This document shows positions 41,512-49,356 of a stretch of DNA of 64,000 nucleotides, piece by piece. The first letter of the stretch is position 1. Every line of letters begins with the position of its first letter. This DNA is from Prevotella sp. (GTDB lineage: Bacteria; Bacteroidota; Bacteroidia; Bacteroidales; Bacteroidaceae), in the NCBI GenBank assembly GCA_017470345.1, contig JAFUEP010000024.1:157660-221659 (forward strand), in the 5' to 3' direction. The notes beneath the pieces are model-generated. The model was not told the DNA's origin, searched no databases, and saw only the letters and a list, made by a program, of their open reading frames with translations. The position numbers and the translations under genes are program-made.

Positions 41512-42429
41512 ATGGAAGAAGAATCATTGAAGATGAAGCGCGACTACATGCGCTACCTCAGGCTGCAGCGGTCGATGTCGGCGAACACGCTGGAGGCGTA
41601 CGGACGCGACGTCGACCGGCTGCTGGCTTACCTCCACGGCGAGGGCATCCGGCCGGAGGAGGCGACGCTGAGCGACCTGCAGACGTTTGCGGCGACGCTC
41701 CACGAGGTGGGCATCGGGCCGCGGTCGCAGGCTCGGATACTGAGCGGCGTGCGGTCGTTCTATCGCTTCATGGTCATCGACGGCTACATGAAGGACGACC
41801 CGACGGAGCTGCTCGAGTCGCCTGTGCTGGGCGAGCACCTGCCGGAGTTCCTGACGCCGGAGGAGGTGGACCAGCTGGAGGACTCGATCGACCTGTCGAA
41901 GCCTGAGGGCCATCGCAACCGGGCGATGATCGAGGTGATGTTCTCGTGCGGACTGCGCGTCAGCGAGCTGGTGACGCTGCAGTGGTCGCAGCTCTACGAG
42001 GAGGAGCGCTACGTGCGCGTCATGGGCAAGGGCTCGAAGGAGCGGCTGGTGCCGATCTCGGAGCGGGCGCTCAAGGAGATCGAGAACTACCTGCCGTGGC
42101 GCAACTCGCTGAAGATCAAGGCGGGGGAGGAGGGCTACGTCTTCCTGAACCGCCGCGGGGCCCACCTGACGCGCACGATGGTGCTCATCATGCTCAAGCG
42201 ACAGGCGGAGGAGGCGGGCATCCGCAAGACCATCTCGCCGCATACGCTGCGCCACTCGTTCGCCACGGCCCTGCTGGAGGGTGGCGCCGACCTGCGCGTC
42301 ATCCAGGCGCTCCTGGGCCATGAGTCGATCGGCACGACTGAGATCTACACGCATATCTCGATGCAGACGCTCCGCCGAGAAGTGCTCGAACATCACCCCC
42401 GCAACATGCTTTCAGGACATCAAGACTGA
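41512..42429 (+). CDS. xerD: Site-specific tyrosine recombinase XerD
   Basis: A 305-residue tyrosine recombinase. The N-terminal SAM-like DNA-binding domain (RDYMRYLRLQRSMSANTLEA) is followed by the catalytic domain with SCGLRVSEL (Arg), GKGSKERLVP (Lys region), SPHTLRHSFATALLEGGA (His-x-x-Arg), LGHESIGTTEIYTHI (His and nucleophilic Tyr). Length and sequence fit chromosomal XerD, which with XerC resolves chromosome dimers, and the surroundings are housekeeping genes. Two starts are possible, 41512 and 41533; the promoter box just 5 bp ahead favours the second or a leaderless message. The last residues (GHQD) are encoded by the ACATCAAGAC repeat that fills the following gap. Confidence 0.94.
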   Translation: MEEESLKMKRDYMRYLRLQRSMSANTLEAYGRDVDRLLAYLHGEGIRPEEATLSDLQTFAATLHEVGIGPRSQARILSGVRSFYRFMVIDGYMKDDPTELLESPVLGEHLPEFLTPEEVDQLEDSIDLSKPEGHRNRAMIEVMFSCGLRVSELVTLQWSQLYEEERYVRVMGKGSKERLVPISERALKEIENYLPWRNSLKIKAGEEGYVFLNRRGAHLTRTMVLIMLKRQAEEAGIRKTISPHTLRHSFATALLEGGADLRVIQALLGHESIGTTEIYTHISMQTLRREVLEHHPRNMLSGHQD

Positions 42430-42935
42430 GGACAACAAGACTTCAGACTACAGACTACAGACTTTAGACTATAGACTACAGACTATAGGCTATAGACTAT
42501 AGGCTATAGGACATCAAGACATCAAGACATCAAGACAACAAGACATCAAGATTCTTTTGATGTCTATGCATATATGAAGGGGATGGGATAATATTGGAGA
42601 AGGGAGGAAAAAGATGTAAAACGTAAAGATTTTTCGCAATCAATATCAACTATTTCAAAAACTCTTGATAATCAATTGATTAGAAGTTACAAGAAAAAGA
42701 AGCGGTGCTTTACGATGAAAGAAGCGGTCCTTTTCGCATCAAAAAGGACCGCTTCTTGATGTGAAAAGCACCGCTTTTCCCCCAACAACCCAGCATTTGT
42801 AAAAAAATATCACAAAAATTACATCAGTAGATTGTCTTGATGTCTTTGTTGTCTTGTTGTCTTGATGTCTTTGTTTTCTTGTTGTCTTGATGTCAATAGT
42901 CTGTAGTCTATAGTCTGTAGTCTATAGTCTTGATG
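42424..42935. repeat. Tandem-repeat foldback between xerD and dus
   Basis: The left side (42424-42555) consists of AGACTACAG/AGACTATAG units and then ACATCAAG units. The right side (42836-42935) consists of their reverse complements, GTCTTGATGT and TAGTCTGTAGTCTA. The arrays touch the stop codons of both convergent genes. Between them lies copy 4 of the ~195-bp element. No gene lies in the gap. Confidence 0.9.
42615..42815 (-). repeat. Copy 4 (inverted) of the ~195-bp AAGCGGNNCTT structured element
   Basis: The core (42698-42780) has the four words arranged +,+,-,- so that they nest into one long hairpin; GGTCC pairs with GGACC and GGTGC with GCACC. The ends are less conserved than in copies 1-3 but keep TTTACA-like boxes at similar distances (about 70 bp from the core on one side). 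Confidence 0.7.
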
Positions 42936-43916
42936 TCATCCCAGCAACGAGCGGGTCTGTTCGAGGATGGCGAGGAGTTCGTCGAGGTGTTCGGCACGCA
43001 GCATGGCGATGCGGGTCTGCCGGAAGTTGGGAATCGACTTGAAGATGGGCGTGGCGGCGAGGTGGCGGCGGGTGTGGATGATGCCGCGGGGCTCGTCGAT
43101 CTTCTCTACGTTGATGCGGAGGAGCTCCTCGAGGACGTCGAGCTTGCGGTTGAAATCGAAGGTCTCGTCGACACGGCCGTGGTCGAGCCAGTCGCGCATC
43201 TCCTTGAAGATCCAGGGGCGGCCGAAGGTGGCGCGGCCCACCATGACGGCGTCGACGCCATACTGGCGGAAGGCGTCGTCGGCAGCGGCGGCCGAGGTGA
43301 TGTCGCCGTTGCCGATGATGGGGATGGTGATGCGGGGGTTGCGGCGCACCTCGCCGATGAGGGTCCAGTCGGCCTGTCCGGTGTACATCTGCGAGCGGGT
43401 GCGGCCGTGGATGGTCAGTGCCTGTATGCCGCAGTCCTGCAGCTGCTCGGCGAGGGTGGTGATGATGAGCTGGTCGTGGTTCCAGCCCAGGCGTGTCTTC
43501 GCCGTGACGGGCACCCGGACGGCCTCGACGACGCGCCGCGTGATGTCGAGCATCTTGGGGATGTTCTGCAGCATGCCGGCGCCGGCGCCCTTGCCCGCCA
43601 CCTTCTTGACGGGGCAGCCGAAGTTGAGGTCGATGAGGTCGGGGCCGGCCTGCTCTACGATGCGTGCCGCCTCGACCATGGCGTCGGTGTCGCGGCCGTA
43701 AATCTGGATGCCGACGGGTCGCTCGTCGTCGCTGATCTGCAGCTTGCGGATGGTGGTCTTGACGTCGCGCACGAGGGCCTCTGCCGAGACGAACTCGGTG
43801 TAGACCATTGAGGCGCCGAAGCGCTTGCAGAGGCGGCGGAAGCCGATGTCGGTGACGTCCTCCATGGGTGCGAGGAAGACGGGGCGAGAGCCAAAGTCGA
43901 TGTTTCCTATTTTCAT
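42936..43916 (-). CDS. dusB: tRNA-dihydrouridine synthase (DusB-like)
   Basis: A 326-residue FMN enzyme that reduces uridines in tRNA D-loops. The start MKIGNIDFGSRPVFLAPMED is typical. Key motifs are the flavin-binding APMEDVTD, DLIDLNFGCPVKKVAGKGAG (Cys as the general acid), TAKTRLGW, ALTIHGRTRSQMYTG and GNGDITSAAAA, MVGRATFGRPWIF. The stop is directly adjacent to the tandem repeat block. It is separated by 2 bp from the dprA stop-side neighbour and is read in the same operon after dprA. Confidence 0.95.
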   Translation of the reverse strand: MKIGNIDFGSRPVFLAPMEDVTDIGFRRLCKRFGASMVYTEFVSAEALVRDVKTTIRKLQISDDERPVGIQIYGRDTDAMVEAARIVEQAGPDLIDLNFGCPVKKVAGKGAGAGMLQNIPKMLDITRRVVEAVRVPVTAKTRLGWNHDQLIITTLAEQLQDCGIQALTIHGRTRSQMYTGQADWTLIGEVRRNPRITIPIIGNGDITSAAAADDAFRQYGVDAVMVGRATFGRPWIFKEMRDWLDHGRVDETFDFNRKLDVLEELLRINVEKIDEPRGIIHTRRHLAATPIFKSIPNFRQTRIAMLRAEHLDELLAILEQTRSLLG

Positions 43917-43918
43917 TA

Positions 43919-45043
43919 TTATAGCAGGTGATAGGTGCCGCCGGCGAGGGGCTTAACGATGCCTTTCATCTCGAGGGTGAAGAGGGTGGCGGTGAGGGCG
44001 CCGACGGTCTGGTTGGTGCGGACGCTGATGACGTTGAGCTGCAGGTCGTTGGTGCGGCTGAGGAGGTCGACGACGGCCTGCTCGTCGGGCGTGAGGTCAG
44101 GGAAGAGTGAGCGCTCGATGCCGGCGGTGCGCGCCTCGCGTAGGGCGACGTCCGACTGCCATCCGACGGCGGCGATGAAGTCGTCGGCCGAGGCGATGAG
44201 GGCGGCGCGGTTGTCGCGGATGAGGTTGTTGCAGCCCTCGGAGGTGAGGGCGCCGACGGGTCCGGGGAAGGCGGTGACGTCGCGACCGTACTCCTGGGCG
44301 ATGCGTGCGGTGATGAGCGACCCGCCCTTGGCCGCCGACTCGACGACGACGGTGGCGTCGCTCATGCCTGCGACGATGCGGTTGCGCTGCCGGAAGTTGT
44401 GGGCGACGGGCTGCGTCGACGTCATATACTCGGTCAGCAGTCCGCCCTGCGTGGCCATGCGGACGGCAGTCTCACGATGGGCCGAGGGATAGATCGTGTC
44501 GAGCCCGTGGGCCAGCACGCCCACCGTCTCGTAGCCCACGGTGAGGGCCTGTCGGTGGGCCTCGATGTCGATGCCATAGGCCAGTCCGCTGACGACGAGC
44601 ACCTGCGGACAGAGCTCGCGGAGGCGGGTGAGGAAGCGGCGGACGAGGTCCTGACCGTAGATGGTCGCATGGCGTGTGCCGACGATGCTGAGGATGCGCC
44701 GCTGGTTGAGGTCGGCCGTGCCGCGATAGTAGAGCACCAGCGGGGCGTCGTCGCACTCGGCCAGGCGCCGGGGATAGCGCTCGTCGGCGAGGCATAGTGG
44801 CTCGACGTGATGGCGCTCCATGAAGCTGAGCTCCTCCTCGGCCCGGGCCAGGGCGCTGCTCCAGTCGCGGAGCGCCTCGATGGTGCGTGGCGTCACGTCG
44901 GGCACGATGTCGCCGATATAGTGTCGGTGGTCATAGACGGCCCGACCGCCCCCCGTCTGCCGATAGAGGTGGAGGGCGGTCTGGAAGTTGAAGCCCGTCA
45001 GCCGGGTCAGCGCCATGGTGTAGAGAATCTCCTGTTGTTCCAC
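43919..45043 (-). CDS. dprA: DNA-processing protein DprA/Smf
   Basis: A 374-residue protein that protects incoming single-stranded DNA and loads RecA during natural transformation. Its Rossmann-like domain shows SIVGTRHATIYGQ, VVSGLAYGIDIEAHRQAL, GVLAHGLDTIYPSAHR, LLTEYM, NFRQRNRIVAGMSDATVVVE and AKGGSLITA, all typical of DprA. A winged-helix C-terminal domain follows (LTPDEQAVVDLLSRTNDLQL ... LEMKGIVKPLAGGTYHLL). It is upstream of dusB with a 2-bp gap. DprA occurs also in non-competent bacteria, so competence cannot be concluded. Confidence 0.95.
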   Translation of the reverse strand: MEQQEILYTMALTRLTGFNFQTALHLYRQTGGGRAVYDHRHYIGDIVPDVTPRTIEALRDWSSALARAEEELSFMERHHVEPLCLADERYPRRLAECDDAPLVLYYRGTADLNQRRILSIVGTRHATIYGQDLVRRFLTRLRELCPQVLVVSGLAYGIDIEAHRQALTVGYETVGVLAHGLDTIYPSAHRETAVRMATQGGLLTEYMTSTQPVAHNFRQRNRIVAGMSDATVVVESAAKGGSLITARIAQEYGRDVTAFPGPVGALTSEGCNNLIRDNRAALIASADDFIAAVGWQSDVALREARTAGIERSLFPDLTPDEQAVVDLLSRTNDLQLNVISVRTNQTVGALTATLFTLEMKGIVKPLAGGTYHLL

Positions 45044-45071
45044 GATGTAGTCCTATTGTCGTTTCATCGTG

Positions 45072-45079
45072 CAAAGGTA
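45072..45079 (-). promoter_or_regulatory. Bacteroidetes -7 box for dprA-dusB
   Basis: TACCTTTG on the minus strand, about 30 bp upstream of the dprA ATG and inside the short gap after the 1406-aa protease gene. Confidence 0.6.
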
Positions 45080-45119
45080 GTGATTTCTTCCGAGATGGCA
45101 AAATTATTTATATTGAAAG

Positions 45120-48100
45120 CTATCTCACCACCTTCCCGATGCGGCCGTCGGGTCGACGGACGATGCGGATGCCGTGGCTGCCGGGGGCGACGCGGCGGCC
45201 GCTGAGGTCGTAGGCCTGTCCGGTTTGTTGCGTTGGCAACGCAACAGACTTGACGGCGTCGGTCTCTCCGGCGGTGAGGCTGCGGCGGGCGGCGTTCTCG
45301 ATGCTGATGGCTGTGTGGTCCTCGCCGTCGTAGTTGTTGATGAAGGCCACGACCTGCATCTTCTCGCGGTTCCAACGGCTGTCGAGGTCGAAGGTGTAGT
45401 CGTAAGTGAAGCGGTTGTCGGTCCACTCGACGGGCTCGCCCCAGGTCTGGTTGGTGGCGCGGGTGACGTGCTGGTGCAGGTAGACGCCGTCGGCCCCGAT
45501 CTGGTTCTCGGCGCGAATGTCGTCCTCGACGAGATAGAGGGTCAGTCGCGGATGGGCAGCCGTGTAGCGCTGGTTGCGCAGCAGGCTGACGTGGGCCGTC
45601 ACCTGCGAGCTGTCGGCATTGAACTCGAGGTTGAGCCCGACGACGGCGTTGGCCGGCTGCTGCATCTCAAAGTCGAAGAGCTCGGTCAGGTGGACATTGC
45701 TCTGCGGGATGAAGCAGGGCGTCTTGGCCCCCATGTTGTACTGGGCGTCGAACTCGGCCCGGCGGTCGATCATGACGGCCGGTGCATAGAGCGACGTGCC
45801 CTCGTTGTAGAGCCACGTGAGCGGCTCGTCCCACGACTGGGTGAGCCAGTCGGTGTAGTAGCCGGCATGATGGCAGACGGCGAAGACGCGGTCGGCATAG
45901 TCGGGCTTGGCCTCGAGGGCGAGGTGCATATAGGTGGCCACGCGGGGACAGTTGACACACTGCTCGGTGGTGAACTCCTCGACGACGACGTTCTTCAGGA
46001 AGGCGTAGGTGGCCGCCAGGGTGTTGTTGGCCTCGTTGTCGTCAGTGCTGAGGGTGAGCGTCCAGGGCGTGTCCTGGTCGGTATAGACGGGCGGGCGGAC
46101 GACGAAGCTGAGGCGTCGGCTCTCCGTGGAGCGCAGGGTCTCGTCGAAATGCGTGGTGATGGGGTCCAGGCCCGGCGCCTCGCAGGTGATGTCGAAGCCA
46201 TTGACCGTCTGGCTGCCGAAGTTCTGCACCGTGGCCTCCACGCGCAGGGCGTTGGCCCCCTGAGCCAGGTCGGGGCTCATGGTGGCAGCGGTCAGTCCGA
46301 GGTCGTGCTGAAGGATGTTGGTGCCGGTGATGACGGCCTCCATCGAGACGGCGCCCAGCTGGCTGATGTCCTGCCACTGGGCCTCGCCGTAGCGCAGATA
46401 GAACGTGTCGTAGAGCGGATCACCGACGATGGAGACGGTCTTGACGTTGGCGCGCTGGCGATAGGAGAAGCCGACGATCAACTGAGAATTGGGAATGGAG
46501 AATGGAGAATTGAGGCTGACCTCATTCCATCCCTTCTCGACGCGCTGGGCCGACTTCGAGGTGATGAGTCCCTCGGCGAGGTTCTCGCCGTCGAGGTCCT
46601 GGCGCACCCAGACGCGGAGCGAGTCGATGTTGGCACGCGAGAGGAGGAAGACGCGGACGGCGTCGATGCGGTTGCCCTCGTAGGCGGCCAGCATCTGTGC
46701 GGGCAGCCGCATGGCCACGTGGGCCCAGCCGGTGCCGTTCATCTGCAGGTCGGTCTGCTCGGCCACCTCGCCGTTGCTGTAGCCCAGACGGATGGTGTCG
46801 GCATGCTCCACGCCCACCTGGCACTCCTCGCTCCAGGCCGACAGCTCGCCCTCGTGGACGGCCCGCACGCGGAAGCTGTACTGCTGGGGCTGCAGACCGC
46901 TGAAGACGTAGCTGAGCTGGCCGCCCGAGCTGAGGTCGGCCATGCCCTCGACGGGCTGGCGCTCGATGGTGGTGCAGCGGGCCGTGACGTCGTCGATGGT
47001 GACGTAGCCCGAGGCACGCTCATAGCGCAGGCGGGCCCGCTCGGCAGCGTCGAGGCTGACGGTGACGGTCGAGGCCTCCTTGGTGAGGGCTATCGACTGC
47101 TTCGTCTGCCATTCGCCGTTGATCAACTGCTCGACGTGCAGCTGGCCGCTCTCGCTGCTGCTGCGCAGCCAGAACGTCAGCTCCTGGATGCGGGCCTCAG
47201 GCCAGCCGATCTCCAGGAAGTCGTCGTTGCGCGAGAAGCGCAGCGAGGGGCTAGCGGCGCCGTAATAGCCGTTGACACTGAAATAGGTGGAGCTCGACGT
47301 GGCCCACTCGGCGGGCAGTCCGTCAGCCTTGTCGGTGAAGTCGTAGCCCATGGTGCGCAGCGTCGTGCCGAAGCTGTTCTGGAAGAGCGTGACGCGATAG
47401 TCGTCGGCCCCCTCGACGGCCTCCCAGCGGGCGGTGAAGCCGTCGGAGGTGAGGTCGGTGGCCTCGAGTCCGCGGGGACTGCGGCGGGCGAAGGGCGTCT
47501 CCTGGGTGGTGATGGTCATGGTGGTCCAGCCGGAGTAGTAGTTGCCGCGCACGGCCTGCACGCTGACGGTGAAGGCCGAGCGCTCGGGCACGCCGCTGAT
47601 GGTGACGTCCGTGGGCACTTCGAACCACTTCTCCTGATAGTCGTCGACATAAGTGCCGTCCTGGCGCTTGACATTGACCAGATAGAACTGTGCGCCGGGC
47701 ACCTCGGTCCATGAGAACGTGAACGAGCTGTCAGCCAGCGCCGTAGTGGCGATCTCGGCGGGCGCCGGCATCACGTAGGCGGTATTGGCGAGCAGGAAGT
47801 CGACCGTGCCGTCCTCGTGCTCCACGACGTCGTCGAAGCTGAACTGCAGCCCGGCCTCCCAGGCCTCGAAGTCAAACTGGGTGACGCCGCTGGTGCCGGG
47901 GAAGGGGTCGCCGGCGCGGGTGGCGTCGCTCTCGGCCCGGTCGGCACAGACGATGCCCACGCGGGGATGTCCGACGGTGACGTTGAGCGTGTTGCGCTGC
48001 CATGCCAGCGTGTCGATGTCGATGTGCCAGACGACCAGTCCGTGGCCGGGCAGCGAGCGGTCGAAGCCCGTCTGCTGGCGGTTCTCCAGGACGAAGAACT

Positions 48101-49340
48101 CGCGGCCGTTGGTGCCGGGCACGCTCCAACGGTAGGCAAGAGCCCCCCCTACGGCCCCCGAGGGGGCTTCTATAGAACTGTGGGTGAGAGAGGGGACAGT
48201 TATGATGCTGTCGGCCCCGGCGGTCAGCTCCTCGTAGTCGAGCCAGCCGAGCTCGCCGCGCTCGAAGGCGGAGAACAGGGGCGGACAGTTCATGTTGTCG
48301 TTATAGGAGCCGCTGGCCATCGTGTCCCACGTGCCGATGTTATAGTTGAAGGGACTGTAGCTGATGTCGTAGTGGTCCATCAGGCCCAGGACGTGGCCGA
48401 ACTCATGGACGAAGACGCCGATGCCCAAAGGGATGAGGGCGCCGTCGTTGGTGTAGCGCAGCTCGTTGCTCGTGGCGTAGTGGCGGATTTTCTTGCCGTC
48501 GTGCTCGATGTGGATGTCCCAATCGCTGTCGAGGTCGGCCGAATGGGGCCAGATGTAGTCGACGGCGTTGGGATGGGTGGCCTGACCGATGCCGGCATAG
48601 AAGAGGTAGATGTTGTCGACATAGCCGTCGTCATCGTAGTCATACTCCGAGAAGTCGATCTCGTCGTCCACCTTCTGGCAGGCCTCGACCACCATCTGTC
48701 CGGCACGGGCGTCCTGCGTGGGCGTGTCGCTGCCGTACCAGGTGGCCTCATGGTCGAGCGTGATGGGGCCAACGACGACGAACTCATGGTCGAACTGGTA
48801 GTTCGACGACTGGTCGTAGAAGTCCATGGCCGAGCCTCGGGCGCCGTTGTCCCAGGTGAAACCGCGCTCGTTGAGCATGCGGGTGTAGTAGTCCTTGGGG
48901 TCGTCGATGCTGGTGAACTTCGTATCGCTGAACTCGATGAGGAAGACGAGGCTCTTGCTCTTGCCCGTCGTGGGGAAGTCGTTCATGCGGAGCTTGAAGC
49001 GGCGGGAGGGGCCCACCCCCTGCCCCTCCCCAAGGGAGGGGAGCATAGTTAGTCTTGAGGCGCGGCGGGCCTGGACGGCGTCGCGATTTTGGAGGGCCTT
49101 TTGGAAGTCGGCCTCGGTGCGGCGGTCGGGCTCGAGCATGCGGGTCTGTGGGTTCCAGCGGACAATCTGGCCGTCGTCGGTGTAGAGCTGGTGCCAGAAC
49201 TCGTCGCCACGCATGTGGACGGTGACGACGGTGCCGTCAGCCTGGCGCACCTGCTTCGGCGTCGGGTCGGCGGGAATGGCAAAAGCCGTGCCGGCCCCGA
49301 GGAGGGCCAGCACGGCTGCAGTGATGAGTTTGTGATTCAT
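45120..49340 (-). CDS. Large exported M6 metalloprotease fused to Fn3-like, Omp28-like and sorting domains
   Basis: A 1406-residue multidomain protein. After the signal peptide (MNHKLITAAVLALLGAGTAF) and a propeptide-like region comes an M6 protease domain with HEFGHVLGLMD at residues 312-322 and NIGTWDTMASG. Fibronectin-III-like repeats and a jelly-roll-like module follow, then a WWG-type domain as in the 773- and 610-aa proteins (DSLRVWVRQDLDGENLAEG), a CARDB-like domain, a thioredoxin-like Omp28 domain with EEFTTEQCVNCPRV (Cys1128, Cys1131), and the tail AYDLSGRRVAPGSHGIRIVR ... IGKVVR. Three repeat-derived stretches lie in frame: MLPSLGEGQGVGPS, IEAPSGAVGGA and PFSIPNSQL. Fusion of an M6 protease with an Omp28-type thiol domain is unusual. 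It follows the 1521-aa gene after 16 bp. Confidence 0.88.
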   Translation of the reverse strand: MNHKLITAAVLALLGAGTAFAIPADPTPKQVRQADGTVVTVHMRGDEFWHQLYTDDGQIVRWNPQTRMLEPDRRTEADFQKALQNRDAVQARRASRLTMLPSLGEGQGVGPSRRFKLRMNDFPTTGKSKSLVFLIEFSDTKFTSIDDPKDYYTRMLNERGFTWDNGARGSAMDFYDQSSNYQFDHEFVVVGPITLDHEATWYGSDTPTQDARAGQMVVEACQKVDDEIDFSEYDYDDDGYVDNIYLFYAGIGQATHPNAVDYIWPHSADLDSDWDIHIEHDGKKIRHYATSNELRYTNDGALIPLGIGVFVHEFGHVLGLMDHYDISYSPFNYNIGTWDTMASGSYNDNMNCPPLFSAFERGELGWLDYEELTAGADSIITVPSLTHSSIEAPSGAVGGALAYRWSVPGTNGREFFVLENRQQTGFDRSLPGHGLVVWHIDIDTLAWQRNTLNVTVGHPRVGIVCADRAESDATRAGDPFPGTSGVTQFDFEAWEAGLQFSFDDVVEHEDGTVDFLLANTAYVMPAPAEIATTALADSSFTFSWTEVPGAQFYLVNVKRQDGTYVDDYQEKWFEVPTDVTISGVPERSAFTVSVQAVRGNYYSGWTTMTITTQETPFARRSPRGLEATDLTSDGFTARWEAVEGADDYRVTLFQNSFGTTLRTMGYDFTDKADGLPAEWATSSSTYFSVNGYYGAASPSLRFSRNDDFLEIGWPEARIQELTFWLRSSSESGQLHVEQLINGEWQTKQSIALTKEASTVTVSLDAAERARLRYERASGYVTIDDVTARCTTIERQPVEGMADLSSGGQLSYVFSGLQPQQYSFRVRAVHEGELSAWSEECQVGVEHADTIRLGYSNGEVAEQTDLQMNGTGWAHVAMRLPAQMLAAYEGNRIDAVRVFLLSRANIDSLRVWVRQDLDGENLAEGLITSKSAQRVEKGWNEVSLNSPFSIPNSQLIVGFSYRQRANVKTVSIVGDPLYDTFYLRYGEAQWQDISQLGAVSMEAVITGTNILQHDLGLTAATMSPDLAQGANALRVEATVQNFGSQTVNGFDITCEAPGLDPITTHFDETLRSTESRRLSFVVRPPVYTDQDTPWTLTLSTDDNEANNTLAATYAFLKNVVVEEFTTEQCVNCPRVATYMHLALEAKPDYADRVFAVCHHAGYYTDWLTQSWDEPLTWLYNEGTSLYAPAVMIDRRAEFDAQYNMGAKTPCFIPQSNVHLTELFDFEMQQPANAVVGLNLEFNADSSQVTAHVSLLRNQRYTAAHPRLTLYLVEDDIRAENQIGADGVYLHQHVTRATNQTWGEPVEWTDNRFTYDYTFDLDSRWNREKMQVVAFINNYDGEDHTAISIENAARRSLTAGETDAVKSVALPTQQTGQAYDLSGRRVAPGSHGIRIVRRPDGRIGKVVR
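46482..46514. repeat. GAGAATT-type tandem repeat inside the 1406-aa protease gene
   Basis: CTGAGAATTGGGAATGGAGA-like units, in frame; coding strand is the stop-free pyrimidine-rich side. It encodes NSPFSIPNSQL, which stands in the place of PEPYKLPETGL in the homologous domain of the 773-aa protein with no change of length. Confidence 0.8.
48141..48178. repeat. GC-rich palindrome inside the 1406-aa protease gene (IEAPSGAVGGA type)
   Basis: AGCCCCCCCTACGGCCCCCG ... AGGGGGCTTCTATAGA. Its coding strand matches the unit at 55339-55370 in the TPR/AraC gene over about 30 bases and is read in the same frame in both genes. Confidence 0.88.
49005..49047. repeat. GC-rich palindrome inside the 1406-aa protease gene (CTCCCTTGGGGAG type)
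   Basis: GAGGGGCCCACCCCCTGCCC ... CTCCCCAAGGGAGGGGAGCA, in frame, encoding MLPSLGEGQGVGPS between propeptide and catalytic domain. It resembles the intergenic foldbacks at 55897-56013 and 59448-59561. Confidence 0.75.
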
Positions 49341-49356
49341 AGTCTAATGTTCATGG

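Noticed and set aside
41512-42429. XerD as integrase of a mobile island
   Set aside because: Sequence and length fit the chromosomal recombinase and neighbours are housekeeping genes; no attachment site or tRNA is adjacent.
45174-47714. Long plus-strand open frame opposite the 1406-aa protease (846 codons)
   Set aside because: Val/Gly/Asp-rich shadow translation typical of antisense to GC3-rich genes; the minus strand shows domains and a tail.
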